Below are positions 22,110 through 33,269 of a stretch of DNA of 64,000 nt, piece after piece. Every line of letters starts with the position of its first letter. The first letter of the stretch is position 1. Made by a program: the position numbers and the translations under genes. The notes under the pieces are model-generated. The model saw only the letters and a program-made list of their open reading frames with translations, searched no databases and was not told the origin of the DNA. This DNA comes from Symsagittifera roscoffensis (Eukaryota; Xenacoelomorpha; Acoela; Convolutidae), in contig NC_087068.1 in NCBI RefSeq assembly GCF_963678635.1, forward strand, positions 40,883,649 through 40,947,648, read 5' to 3'.

Positions 22110-25100
22110 TAAAAAACGCTTGTTACTTGACATTGTGTAACTCAGGCATTTCACCGTTTGAAAATTACCATACCAAATCTGAGATTTTGTGTCTAATTAC
22201 AAGAAAAAGGGTTGAGCGAAGCTCCCTTGTCTATGCGCTCACGTATAAATTTTCTCAAACAAAAACATATGGCCTTCAGAAAGGTCTGAAAAACATATTT
22301 GTAGTTCGATAAAGATAGGGATGAAAAAATGTATGCAACTGGGTTTTTATTGATGTGTTTAATTTTGAGATGATTTTTGCCTATTCTCAATCTCTTTCAC
22401 TTTTCTCGAAAACCATCTCCTGAAAAACGATTTTCGAAAAAGGGTTACCAATGGAATATTGCTTTTTTGTTTGCTTGATTTTTGTGGTATTCTTTTTCTT
22501 TTCTTACCTTACCCTTACTTTCTTCGACCTTTAGAAACTCTTCTAAAGTGCTAGAGCTGCTCTGCACTTTGCAAAGAAAAAATTTTTGAAACTTACGCAT
22601 TACGGTTTTTGTCAGTGAAATATGATTCTCAAAAAATTTAAGTAAGTACCTCCAGGTTTAGCTAGGCCACTTATGAACAAAAATTGAAATTCTTCAGAAA
22701 AATTTCCTGAACTGATAATTAAAATATCATATTACCCGGTGCTTTGTTTCCAAAATAATGGCGTTTTGAAAGAAAACAGATAATTTGGCCAAACGGATAA
22801 TTTGTCCAAACGAGCTAATTTGGCCGAACAATTAAAGCTGAAATTTTTTCATGACAATAAAGCATAATAAGCAAAAAAAAACGTTTCAAATTGAGCTCAC
22901 AAAAAATTTAATTCTTATTAAAACGTTACCAGGCACAATATGTTGGCAGTCCGTTTTGTGTAGGTCTCGTAACACATGCTTTTTTTCAAATTTACAGTTG
23001 CATATAATTAGTTTTTCGTAATATTCCAGATTTTCGTCACAGTCAGTGTTCGTTTCAGTGTACTACAGATTAGTTGATATTTGATTCTGTATCTGATTTC
23101 TTAATTATCAGAATTTTTGTGCTTATTTTTTATGTTTTGTGCCATAGTGGCAATATGTATAGTTACTGAAATACGTAATGAGTGGTACGAGGTATTCTCA
23201 AGATGGAGGGACCAAACGATAGAAAACTATTAACTGATCAAAATCTCCAGACGTTTCATTTGGTTGAATAGAAATTGCACAAAAACGAATTAAATTTGAC
23301 ATAAAACTCCTGTCTGATAAAAACAGATTTTATGTAAAAAATATATTGGGATCCTGTGTTTTTATTTATATTTTTCTGAGACGCTTTGCAAATTTTTTGA
23401 GCTTTCCTCTCAGAAAAACCTATTTTTCAATAAGTGGCGCGAATGGGAAGTCCCCCCCACTATCCTGCCTGCACAATTTACTAGTATCTCTTTACCTTAC
23501 CTTTCGAAAAAGTGTGTGGGAAAATTTTTGACCTATAATTTTTGATTTTCTACTTCTTCTCAAAAAAATCTTACCAAATCTGAAAATTTTGGTCTAATGG
23601 ATAGAACAGGTTGTGAAAACTCCCCCGGGATTTGCGGCTACGCCTTTTTTTTCCAGATAAAGTTATGGTCTCAGAAAAGTCAAATATTTAAATTTTTGAC
23701 CGTTTTTTCAAATTTTTTGGTCTTTTTGTTTTCAAAATCTAACCTCGCAATTATGAGTGTTCATTTCAATGGATAAGATGAATATTGGAAATCTCGTCTG
23801 CATCGTATGCTCATTTTTTTTCTACAAAATGTATGACCCTCAGAAAATTCAAACTTTCAAAATTTTGACCGTTTTTCGAAATTTTTCGATTTTTCCTGAA
23901 AACTACCGTTCCTAATCTGAATTTTTGGTTTCAAAAGGAAAAATTGTTATGAAAAACTCCTGTGCTTTTGTGGTTACACAAAAAAAAATTATAAACCTCG
24001 AAAAAAAAATTTCAAATTTTTGACCTCTTGAAACCTTTTGACTTTTAAAAAAAATTACACTCCCAAATCCCTGGTTTAAAATTCATCCAAAACAGCGAGT
24101 TGAGGGAAGCTCTTCTCCTTAGCGGCTGAGTCCAAAGTTTATGAGGAGAAAAATTAAAACCCTCGGAAAATTCACATTTGTGAGTTTTTGTATTGTTATT
24201 TAAAACTTTGGACTTTTCTCGAAAATTACCCTCCCAAGTCTGAGATATTGGTTGCAATTGGCAGAACGGGTGAAAATGAGTTTCCCTGAATAAGCAGACG
24301 ATCGCAAATTTGGTTACACGCAAAGTTATGGCCCTCGGAAGTATCGAAATTTTCATTTTTTGACCGTATTCTTAAGTTTTTTTTACTTTTGTCAAAAAAT
24401 ACCTTGATGAATCTAAGATTTTGGTTTCAATAAGTTTATGGGAAACTCATGCATTTAAATTACTACATCCACTTTTTTCAGAGAAAAAAATATGACTCGA
24501 AATCTTTGGTCACAGTCAAATTTTAGGTTTTTCCACCATTTCTTGGAATTTTCGTTTCTACCATATCAAACCTGAGATTTTGTGTTCATCTAAAAAAGAA
24601 AGGGTTGAACAAAGCTCCCTATTATATGCACTCATGTCCAAGTTTTTTAAAACAAAAATTATGGCCTTTAGAAAAATCTGTTTTGGCAAATATAGATAAA
24701 AAACGTTTGCGACTGGGTTTTTATTGATGTATTTAATTTTGAGACGTTTGCTGCCAATTTTTTCTAATTTTTTTTTTCAGTTTTCTCGAAAACCAACTCC
24801 CGAAGCCGACTTTCAATAAAGGGTTGCCAATGAAAAATTGTCTCCTGAGATTGCTTGATTTTGATGGTAATCTTTTTTTACCTTGCCCACGCCCTTACCT
24901 TTTTCGACCTTTAGAAAACTCTTCTTAAGTCGTAGAGTTGCCCTGCAGTTTGGAAAATTTTGACACTTACGTATTACCGTTTGAATCAGTGCGATATAAT
25001 TTTAAAAAACTCAAGTAAGTACCTCCAGGTTTAGCTGGGCCACTTATGAGCAAATTTTGAAAATCTTCAGAAAAACGTTCTGAACTCATAATTAAAATAT

Positions 25101-26110
25101 CATTTCACCTGGTGCTTTGTGTCTAAATTAATGGCGTTTTGAAAGAAAACAGATAATTTGGCCAAACGGATAATTTGTCCAAACGGATAATTTGGTCGAG
25201 CTAGTTTGGCCGAACAATTAAAGCTGAAATTTTTTCATGACAATAAAGCATAATAAGCAAAAACGGATAATTTTTTTTCAAGGCAATAAAGCATAATAGT
25301 CAATTAAGCGTTTCGAATTGAGCTGCGGAAAACTTATATTTTTAATAAAACGTTACCAGGCACAAAACGTCGGCAGTCCATTATGTATAGGTCTCGTAAC
25401 AAACGTTTTTTTAAAGTTTTCAGTTGCGTATATTTTGTTTCTTGTAGTATTCTAGATTTTTTCATTGCGGTAAGTGTTCGTTTCAATGTCTAACAGGTTG
25501 TCTGATATTTGATTCTGTGTTTGATTTCTTGCTTCTAATAATTTATATGCTAAATGTTTCTAAATGTTTTGCGCCATAATGACACTATTGAAGTATGTAA
25601 TGAGTGGTACGGGTTATCCTCAAGAAGGAGGGACTGAATGATGGAAAACTTGCAACCGATCAGAATCGTTAGACATTGTACTGGGTTAAATGAAATTTGC
25701 TCAAAACCGAAATGAAGTTGATGAAAAACTGCTGTCTGATAAAAACAGATTTTATGAAAAAATGTATTGGCATCGGTTATTTATAATTATTTTTCTTAGA
25801 CGCCTTGCAAACTTTTTGCACTTTTCTCGCAAAAAAAAACATTTTCTCAGTAAGTGGGTCCAATGGAAATTCCACCATTATCCTGTTAACCTGCGCAATT
25901 TGCTAGTCTCTCTTTACCTCACCCCACTTTCTACAGTCTTCGAAAAAGTGTGTGGGGAAACTTTTGACCTACATTTTTTGATTTTCTCCGTTTCCTCAAA
26001 AAACCTTCCAAAATCTAGTGTTTTTCGTTTAATGGGTGGAACAGGTTGTGAGAAACTCCCCTGGATTTCGGCCACGCCCATTTTTTTCTATAGAAAAAAA
26101 CTTTTTTGAC
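22110..26110. repeat. Tandem duplication, period about 2.38 kb
   Basis: Copy 1 is about 22110-24520 and copy 2 about 24520-26110 (the end is truncated). Anchors are AAGTAAGTACCTCCAGGTTT at 22640 and 25013, and the AACAGATTTTATG stretch at 23325 and 25744. Between 23520 and 24400 a shorter unit of roughly 190-250 bp also repeats, each with an ATCTGARATTTTGGT start, a GAAACTCC centre and a TTATGGCCCTCGGAAAA end. No protein frame is conserved between copies; small ORFs here are not called genes. Confidence 0.75.
22776..22835. repeat. Minisatellite ATAATTTGGCCAAACGG, also at 25150-25215
   Basis: Three to four degenerate 17-bp units (GATAATTTGGCCAAACG, GATAATTTGTCCAAACG) occur at the same relative place in both 2.38 kb copies. 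The second copy has one extra unit, so the number changed after duplication. Confidence 0.75.
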
Positions 26111-26289
26111 CAAAAGGACCAAAAGTACATTTTAAATGCTAATGATGGGCAATTTTGTTTTGATTTTAAGAATCAAATTCTAATGAACTAGGTTAACGAA
26201 ATAATGAAAAATTTTAAGCGACTTTTCAGTAAGTTTCAATTAAAACTCAACAAATAGAAAACAATCATTATTCGCTTCTCGGCCAAAAA

Positions 26290-26720
26290 GACTTCCATCT
26301 ATGCATCAAGTTGTTTAGATTTCATTGGATTTCGCGTTGAAAAGGTTGGGAACGTAGAAAAACAAGTAACAAAAATCTCTCCAAATTGACATATGCAACT
26401 GAGGAGTTTTTTAAATCAAAGTGTTTCATGAATTTGAGAAAGAAAGTTATTCGCCAATTGTTTATTCTCGTCTGCTTTGACTTTTGTACTCCCAGATAGA
26501 CTAATAACAAATTACAACGAATTCAAAATGTAATACCTAGATTTGTCTTTAAGGCCAGGGGGGACTCTCATATTAGTGTTCTACTCAAAGAGTTACATTG
26601 GTTACCCGTTAAACAAAAGATACAGTGTAATGTCTCGTTTTTCATGTTAGAATTCAGGAAAAAAATGCCCCATAATATATTATATCAAATTATTTTTTGT
26701 CTAAACCGTTGCAAAGATTA
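26290..26720 (+). pseudogene. CR1-like LINE reverse transcriptase C-terminus, decayed
   Basis: After a one-base frameshift correction near 26508, the frame gives KLQRIQNVIPRFVF and then VLLKELHWLPVKQKI. This is the signature tail of CR1/L2-type LINE polyproteins (KLQRVQN..ARL...HITPVLKELHWLPV). Upstream, stop-ridden sequence still resembles the usual LRSF...SRLDYC-LP region. The tail resumes at 27280 after an inserted element, so the LINE was whole here before that insertion. Confidence 0.75.
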
Positions 26721-27230
26721 ACAAGACTGCTCTTATCAGTGCGAGGCCCTGAATGTTCCGACTGTCTCTTAAGGTCTATGGAGCAGTAATAACATGAAAA
26801 ATATAATTGTAAAAAAAATGATTTTTTTTTATTTGAATTTTTTGTGAAATTCATCAACCCACACGCCATATAAAGTACAAAAGGATAGATTTTGCTCCTA
26901 GTAACAAACCAATTGTGGCAAAAAAAGCTTCCTTCAACCAATTTGGAACGATTTATAAGACGGATTAACTCTCCGCTTACGCTTTAATAGCGCGAAATAT
27001 ATCGCGCGTTAATGGTCCCCAATTGGCCAAAATGACAATCTTTAAAACCCCATTACAAAAAATGATCACAGGTAAATAACTTTTCCAATTAAAGCTCAGG
27101 TTAACAATTCCTTTTGAATGATATAAAAAATCCCGTCGAAAATGGCTAGTTAAAAAGGCGATATTTGTGTGAAGAAAAAAACCGACCCCGAGCACAAATA
27201 TTCCGTTACTTTCATTATGAAAGTCGGAAC
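26721..27230 (+). mobile_element. Y element 1 (hairpin-ended), inserted in the LINE
   Basis: A 510-bp non-coding element. One end, ACAAGACTGCTC, returns as GAGCAGT about 60 bp on and encloses a CAGGGC-GCCCTG-type hairpin (degenerate here). The other end reads TTCCGTTACTTTC-ATTATGAAAGTCGGAA, which folds on itself. The interior holds GCGCGAAATATATCGCGCGTTAA. Its position between two parts of one LINE reading frame gives its approximate boundaries. Confidence 0.8.
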
Positions 27231-27279
27231 GAAAAAGACTAAATAGGAAGTAACTTTCTGGTGCTCTAAACTACCCATG

Positions 27280-27405
27280 AGATCTTTTTTTTCTAGTGGA
27301 GTAGTTACATGGAACGCTCTGCCTATCTTTGTGTGCGATTTGAACAGCCACGAGAATTTTAAACGATCTCTTATGATACTTATTCTGCCAAGCATTTTGA
27401 TCTTT
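27280..27405 (+). pseudogene. CR1-like LINE extreme C-terminus
   Basis: The frame reads FSSGVVTWNALP followed by NFKRSLMILIL. This matches the conserved end of CR1/L2 polyproteins (FSVAAPRLWNSLP ... FKKxLKTxLF). It joins the fragment ending at 26720 once the Y element is removed, and runs straight into the ATC microsatellite. Confidence 0.75.
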
Positions 27406-27594
<189 letters not shown>

Positions 27595-28142
27595 GCTCGA
27601 ACATTGGTGGGGATGGATGATGATTGAAAGTGAGGGGTGGCCTAAGTGTTAATTCCAGTGGTTGAACTCCACCGCTTTTACCACCCATGTTTCACCTGTT
27701 TACAACCCCCCCCCCCCCCAATTTACCCCCTCGCCTCTAGCTCATCCCCTTCCACCCACCTAGATTGACCCAGGTTGACAAAAAAGTCCATGGGTGCTCG
27801 GTGCGAGAGCATGCAAATGCAATGCCACATCAGAAATGTGAAAACCATTTTTATTTGTGTGTTTGTTTGAAATGCATAAGGAAGTTATTTTCAAAATTAA
27901 CTACGTGTCTAGGAGACATTCTACGGTTGATCACTCACAGGGGGAGGGGGGAAGTTGGTATCATTTGCACGGTTGGTTTGTTATCTGTAAGACATGCATT
28001 ATGGTTTGCGCATAAATTATTCAAAGGTTCAAAGAAAAGTTGAAACGGCTCAATTTCAATTTCTGGGACATGTATGGCTCAAAAATTGCCGAATAACTTT
28101 GCATGAAAGTTTGTAACCATTTCTTCTCTTTGTTTTGTGCAG
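27595..28142. other. Intron 2, end: C-run and single-copy sequence
   Basis: A run of about 15 C lies near 27705-27719, followed by pyrimidine-rich sequence. The rest looks single-copy. The last 20 bases (TTCTCTTTGTTTTGTGCAG) make a good polypyrimidine tract and acceptor for exon 3. Confidence 0.4.
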
Positions 28143-28223
28143 AACAGTATATGGCACTTATGAACTCGAGTGAGATTGTAAAACGCCAACATGTGCCAGC
28201 GATGGGTGTTCCAAAGGAAGAGG
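28143..28223 (+). CDS. Exon 3, 27 codons, symmetric
   Basis: The acceptor is TTTTGTGCAG and the donor a perfect GTGAGT, phase 1 in and 1 out, so it can be included or skipped without frame loss. It encodes QYMALMNSSEIVKRQHVPAM then GVPKEE. With exon 2 the junction codon is AAA (Lys), with exon 4 GGA (Gly). Splice-site quality and phase agreement on both sides support it. It may be an alternative cassette exon. Confidence 0.65.
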
Positions 28224-29228
28224 GTGAGTGGTGCGTAACGAGGAGTAAGAGACCCAGCCATCAACATCAACACGTTACAGCAAAGTACCCCCTATTCATT
28301 TCAGGTAGAGCAAAAGACTCAAACAAGACATGAAAAGTGTGATACCCAACAGAGATCAATACCCGCAGAGCAGAAAAACTCTTGTTCCCTGACAGCCGAA
28401 ATCAACATTTTTTTAATGAAAAAAATTGGTACACTCATGCCAAAGCGAAGCGCTAATATGTCGCTATCCTTAATTGTAATGCCGTGTGCTCGATGAAGTT
28501 TTTGGTTTTGTTGTAATCGACTCCGGTAACAACACTTTTTCTCGGCTTGTGATACACGGCTCTTTTCTAGTTCTACCTTTGATTTTCTAAAATTATACCT
28601 ACTGAAGAAGTTCGAAAGCTACTTCTGATGTTCCAAAGTACAACCAAATGTGTCAACTCGAGCAAAAGTGTAAAATGTTTCTACCTTTTAAAAGTTTGGA
28701 TCAACTTAACAATCTCCTCCCTATAGTATCTACTAAAGAATCTCCACCCCTGTAAATAAAGACAGTTAATTCGCACTAAAGTTTTGTATGCAAATTCGAA
28801 TTTTGCTGCATTCTGATTGGTCGAAAATTCGCTGCAATTAATCTCATTGGAGCAAACATTGGAGCAAACGATAGAAGGGGGGGGCAAACGTTAGGGGGGG
28901 GGGCAAACGTTAGGGGGAGAGCTTAACAGGTACGAAGGGGAGGTGTGGTTCAGATGAGGTGCGGGGGGAGGTTGGGGGTGGGGAGCGGAGCAAAGGGGCA
29001 ATCGTTAGGGGGAGAGCTTAACAGAATCTTTTTGCAAATTGAGTTTAGGTTTAGAAATGGATTAGGCCGTACACTCGCTTTGCAAAGTTTCCGCATTACT
29101 CATTTGATAAATGCAGAAATTCTTGCAAAAGTTACGACGCGAAACAAAAATAAAGGGGCAAAAAAAATCCATTTAAATGTGATTTTCTACTTTATGTATA
29201 ATCAATTATAATGAATTTCAAATGAATT
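28224..29228. other. Intron 3 first part, with G-rich minisatellite
   Basis: 28878-29023 holds GGGGGGGCAAACGTTAGGGG units and two copies of GGGGGAGAGCTTAACAG separated by about 80 bases; it could form quadruplexes. A lone MITE-like end (GGCTCTTTTCTAG) is at 28558 with no partner seen. The remainder is AT-rich and unremarkable. Confidence 0.45.
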
Positions 29229-29757
29229 ACAAGACTGCTCGTATCAGGGCGAAGCCCTGAATTTCCCGACTGCCTATTAAGGTTTATGGAGCAGTAATAA
29301 CATTAAAAAATAAAACAAAATGAAAATTTTTTTTTCTTCAAATATTTGAAATTTTTTATGAAAATCATCCCCCCACACGCCATATAAAGTACAAAAGGAT
29401 AGATTTCGCTACTTGTAACAAGTAAATTATGGCAAATAAGCTTCGTTAAACCAATTTGGAACAATTTTTAAGACGGATTAACTCTCCGCTTACGCGTTAA
29501 TAGCAAGAAATATATCGCGCGTTAATTGTCCCAAATTGGCCAAAATGACAATCTTTAAACCCCCATAACCCTACGAAAAATGATCACAGATGAAATATCT
29601 TTTCAAATTTGAGCTCAGGACAACAATACTTTTCGAATGATATAAAAAAAACTCGTTAGTTTGCTAGTTTTGCTAGTTTAGAAGTCGAAATTTGTCTGAA
29701 GAAAAAAACCCCACCCCGAGCACAAATATTCCGTTATTTTTGTTCGAAAGTCGGAAC
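29229..29757 (+). mobile_element. Y element 2 (hairpin-ended)
   Basis: A 529-bp copy with the clearest left end: ACTGCTC ... GAGCAGT enclosing the perfect hairpin CAGGGCGAAGCCCTG. The right end is CCGAGCACAAATATTCCGTT followed by CGAAAGTCGGAAC. Same orientation as copy 1 and opposite to copy 3, which lies 410 bp downstream. Confidence 0.85.
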
Positions 29758-30167
29758 AATAATGCATTTTGTTTTTGCGAGAAAAATGAATTTTAATTTT
29801 AAAATGTCCATTTTTGTTGTCTGAGCGTAACATGGGAATCTAATATGCTTACAACATTTTAGATCACAAAAATCCATTATAATCGATTTGTTTTCACTTT
29901 TCTTAAATGCGGGTAAACTTGACTATTGTTTTTCAAAATAAACACTCTATTGATAAAAATTTATCATTTTTAGGTGCTTGTAATGTTTAAATTTTGGCTT
30001 GGAGTCCCTTCGGCTTGAAGTCCTGTCGGCTTGTTGTCCTAGACCCTATCAAAACACTTGAGTTGCTCATTAGACTGGCTTGCAGCGAGCTACCTTAACA
30101 AACTGTTTTGAAAAATGTTTTCAGTTCAAAGCTAAAATGATGAGAAAACATAATTTAAAAGTTTATT

Positions 30168-30697
30168 GTTCCGATTTTCGATACGAAAGTAACGGAATAT
30201 TTGTGCTCGGGGCTGGTTTTTTTTTCTTCAGATAAATTTCGACTTTTAACTAGACATTTTTGACGGAAGTTTTTTATATCATTCGAAAGGTATTGTTGCC
30301 CTGAGCTTAAACTTGAAAAGATATTTCACCTGTGATTGTTTTTCGTAAAGTTATGGGGGTCTAAATATTGCCATTTTGGCCAATTTGGGACAATTAACGC
30401 GCGATATATATCGAGCTATTAACGCGTAAGCGAGATTTAATCCGTCTTAGAAATCGTTCCAAATTGGTTCAAGGAAGCTTAAATGCCTTAATTGATTTGT
30501 TATTAGGAGAAAAATCTATCACTTAGTACTTATTATGACGTGTGGGGGGATGATTTTTTAAAAAAAAAAATCAAGTTTTAGAAAAAAAAAATTCATTTTT
30601 TTAAATTACATTTAATTTTTTCATGTTATTACTGCTCCATAAAACTTAAAAAGCAGTCGGAACATTCAGGGCTTCGCCCTGATACGAGCAGACTTGT
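30168..30697 (-). mobile_element. Y element 3 (hairpin-ended), inverted
   Basis: A 530-bp copy in reverse orientation, starting GTTCCGATTTTCGATACGAA and ending with CAGGGCTTCGCCCTG then GAGCAGACTTGT. With copy 2 it forms a large inverted pair around 410 bp of AT-rich DNA (29758-30167, nothing else recognised), which would fold in RNA of this intron. Confidence 0.85.
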
Positions 30698-30926
30698 TAT
30701 CTTTTAAATATACTTTACTGGTTTTTCAATGATCCTATACTACTGAGACCGCTGATTCCTGCTATTATCACATATAAGCCTTTATAGAAAACGCATAACA
30801 GGAAATGTTTGACGAAATTGCACAACAAGAAATGTTTGACAAAACCGGCGTTTGATATATACTTTTGGTAGCTTTAGTTTTCTGGCTTTTATGGGCTTGA
30901 TCTGATAAATAGCCTGTTTTTTTTAG

Positions 30927-31768
30927 GAAGAGATGAGCTCCCTTCTCAACATCCACATTCTCTACACAACCAACAAGAGGAAGAAATAGAACTAGACCCA
31001 AACCTAAAAGAAAAAATTGATTATGGTCCTGATTTTCATAATATTCCCGAAAACATAGATGAATTGATAATGGCACAAGTATTGGGTCCGAATTGGAAAC
31101 AGGCCATTGAAAGCCATACAGAGGCGAACGAGAAAGATGAAAGGTATCAACGCATGCTTGAAGAAAATATTGGTACAGATCAGGTTGTTTTAAATGATCA
31201 TGACGAATTTGTGGTACTTAAGGGCCGGCCATACCAGCCACCTCCAAGTTACCGACCGACTACTCGCAAGGAATTGCTGCGACTCTTGGATGAGTCATTT
31301 TTCGAATGGAAGATAAAGAAAAGAGGGGGAATGCCAAAGAGGAATATGAATTCACCTAGTTTTCCGCTGAGTAGAACAGATGTCTACGAAGAAGAATATG
31401 AAATCGACCATGTTAAAAAGAGACAGCTTCATAAATGGATCTTGCAGTCCGAGAACAGAGATTACCACCGACATTTGCAACGAGTCCGCAATAGGGCTGC
31501 CGGGGTTTCCAAAAGAAAGGCGCCGCGAAATGCTAAACTAGGGAAAGCTAGGTCGCATTGGGATGATACTCACTGGTCTCATTCCGCCGGCGGTCGAGAG
31601 GAGCTTTCGAGTCCTGAGAGAGAATTCGATACTCTCTCTATTTACAACAATTCCACATTCGATAATAAAGAGCATCAGAGGAATTTTGAGCTCTCTGCAA
31701 AAGAAGTGAATAGTCTGTTTTGGTTAAAAAACTTCCGCACCAGAGAAAATTATTTGAGACATTGCGCT
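30927..31768 (+). CDS. Exon 4, residues 94-374
   Basis: The acceptor is CCTGTTTTTTTTAG (phase 1) and the donor GTAAGT (phase 0). The exon opens with an acidic, Gln/His-rich stretch (QQEEEIELDP). A segment with good amphipathic character follows (IDELIMAQVLGPNWKQAIE), then a proline run (YQPPPSYRPTTRKELLRLL), a charged region with EEEYEIDHVKKRQLHKW, and a basic cluster SKRKAPRNAKLGKARSHW. The open frame continues past the donor into intron for some 70 codons, but that tail is Phe-rich and AT-driven, so the GTAAGT is taken as the end. No family is recognised. Confidence 0.82.
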
Positions 31769-32053
31769 GTAAGTGCCATTTTTGGGCTTTCCCTGAAAAT
31801 GTTGACCAATATTCAACTTTTTTTTCGCAAATTGCTTCTAGATACTCAATTTAGCTGCTCGTTTTTAATATTGCTCTTCAAAGTTTTTCTAAACTTCCAA
31901 AAATGGTTTACGTTTTTGACTCCTCGGAGAATGTTCTTTGTTTTTCATTTGATTTTTACGGACCTCAGAAGAAAAGAGACTTTTTAAAGCACCAAAAATG
32001 TTTTTTTTTCTACAAATCTGGAAGAGAAAGATAACTTTTTTTAACGCTCACAG

Positions 32054-32379
32054 GAGTCAAAATTAACGCTGGGAGCTCAAAATGTACATAGCATGTGGCC
32101 ATCAACACTCACTGCTAATCAGCTCTCACAAAGCTCAGCTGGGCCCTCGTCCAACCCAATTCATTTTAGTAGACCTCCGTTTTCTCCAATCATTTCATCA
32201 AAAGCTCCTCCCACGAACTCTTCTTTAGGTCCTATGGACACTTCTGATCGTTCTGACTGCAGAGTGGATCAAAGCTTTCAGCAGCAGTCACAGGCTATAC
32301 AAAACTTTAATTATATGTTTCAACCGGAAACACAGAACGCCATCCCTACTCTAGAATGCCAAATGGGAGAACCTTACAG
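32054..32379 (+). CDS. Exon 5, residues 375-482, Ser/Pro/Gln-rich
   Basis: The acceptor is TTAACGCTCACAG (phase 0) and the donor CTTACAG|GTTTGA (phase 2). The content is low-complexity: Ser, Pro, Asn and Gln dominate, as in SQSSAGPSSNPIHFSRPPF and QSFQQQSQAIQNFNYM. This resembles a disordered linker. The junction with exon 6 makes AGG (Arg). The donor lacks the +5 G, so it is the weakest donor in the model. Confidence 0.72.
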
Positions 32380-32529
32380 GTTTGATCAGTTACCACTAAA
32401 ACGTTTTAGTTCTTAAGACTATTTATCCTACCAAGGAAAGGACTATAACATACGAGCTGCGCAGCTCATCACGGGAAGCCGCTGTTCTGCTCCTGCATAA
32501 GAAATACTTTTTTTGGTTATTTTTCTGGC

Positions 32530-32632
32530 TAATGTTGCCTCGCTCTCAAGCAATGACCATGGCGGGCCTCGGACATCAGACCTTTCGATTGAGAAACGGA
32601 GACGTAACCATTTCACTACCGCTCCCCTGGTA
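32530..32632 (-). mobile_element. tRNA-like SINE fragment
   Basis: On the minus strand, GGGAGCGGTAGTGAAATGGTTAC resembles an acceptor stem plus D-arm with an A-box-like TAGTGAAATGG. About 35 bases on, TCTGATGTCCGAGG resembles a weak B box. It lacks a good cloverleaf and a T-loop TTCRA, so it is a decayed tRNA-derived SINE head rather than a tRNA gene. Confidence 0.35.
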
Positions 32633-32910
32633 CCGCGACAACTCGCAACAAAAGACAACTTCGCAAAACTTGAAAATTAATTCTAAATTAGCGATTTCGG
32701 TTTAAGGTCGCAATTATCTTAAGGTTGCGATAACCGGCTCCAGAGTTCCGACCCTCTGTTGACAAGCTCGCAACACGTTGGCGCGACTGCGGCGGTGAGT
32801 ATATTGCGAGTTGTCGTTTAATGCGAATTGTCTTTTGTTGCGATTTGTCTTTTGTTGCGAGTTGTCTTTTGTTGCGAGTTGTCTTTTGTTGCGAGTTATC
32901 GCATTACACC
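32619..32910. repeat. Inverted repeat with GTTGCGAGTTGTCTTTT minisatellite
   Basis: GCGACAACTCGCAACAAAAG (32637-32656) is the inverse complement of the tandem unit GTTGCGAGTTGTCTTTT, repeated about four to five times at 32808-32900. The core between them (GATAACCGGCTC ... GCGCGACTGCGGCG) recurs at 50096-50170 without the minisatellite, so this is a dispersed foldback-type element. Confidence 0.6.
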
Positions 32911-33170
32911 GCTCCCCTCACCAACGATAGTTACGTTTTAGTTACCACCAAAAAGTCTACGAGTTCACAAAAAAATACGACCAAAGTTCACAATCTGTCG
33001 ACTCCAGTACTCAATATTCTCTACCCACTTCTAGGAACAAGTTCTAGTCAACAAAAAATTTATAGGACAATCGGACTCTGTGGCTGATAAAAAGCTTGAG
33101 CACTTGGGAATACCTCTGAGCCCCGCATACTCGAAAGGGAGGCATGCACATTATGACCACCGTGATCGGC

Positions 33171-33269
33171 TCTTTTTATCGTCTCTCCCCTCCCCTTCCA
33201 CTACCACAAAAAATTATAGCTCTATCATTTCCGACAAATTGATTTCACAAGGTTGAGTATTTTACATAG
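33171..33269. mobile_element. Family-2 MITE-like left end next to exon 6
   Basis: The segment begins GGCTCTTTTTATCGTCTC and later reads TTTCACAAGGTTGAGTATTTT, close to the MITE interior TTTTACGAGGTTGAGTATGA at 11563. The matching right end is absent. The segment ends at the acceptor TTTTACATAG of exon 6, so this splice acceptor may be built from MITE sequence. Confidence 0.4.

Larger units (their letters stand above)
11401..22600 (-). repeat. Mosaic duplication array of a decayed retroelement-like sequence
   Basis: Long blocks recur in changing order. GATAAGACTCTGCT-type blocks recur near 12103, 13420, 16130 and 19793. The CCATTCATTCTCT segment lies near 12195, 13995 and 20370, and the TTTTGCATCGMTGCTGCGCC segment near 12312, 14107, 16250 and 20484. 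The CTGCCAACTGTTTYAA segment recurs near 16915, 17807, 18685 and 21145. Read on the minus strand, several blocks give related acidic or lysine-rich ORF pieces, all broken. The pattern suggests one element, or a small tandem family, repeatedly duplicated by unequal recombination. It fills the first part of intron 2, opposite to the host gene. I see no intact gene in it. Confidence 0.7.

Noticed and set aside
23346-23531. Small Phe/Leu-rich frames in the 22-26 kb array and similar ones elsewhere
   Set aside because: They are not conserved between duplicate copies and reflect T-rich DNA.
26270-26300. CGCTTCTCGGCC, as in the 5' end of U2 snRNA
   Set aside because: The match stops after about 12 bases and the downstream U2 sequence is absent; it sits at the edge of the LINE remnant.
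32443-32658. A 71-codon minus-strand frame with RGAVVKWLRLRF
   Set aside because: This peptide pattern is a typical translation of tRNA-like SINE sequence, not a gene.
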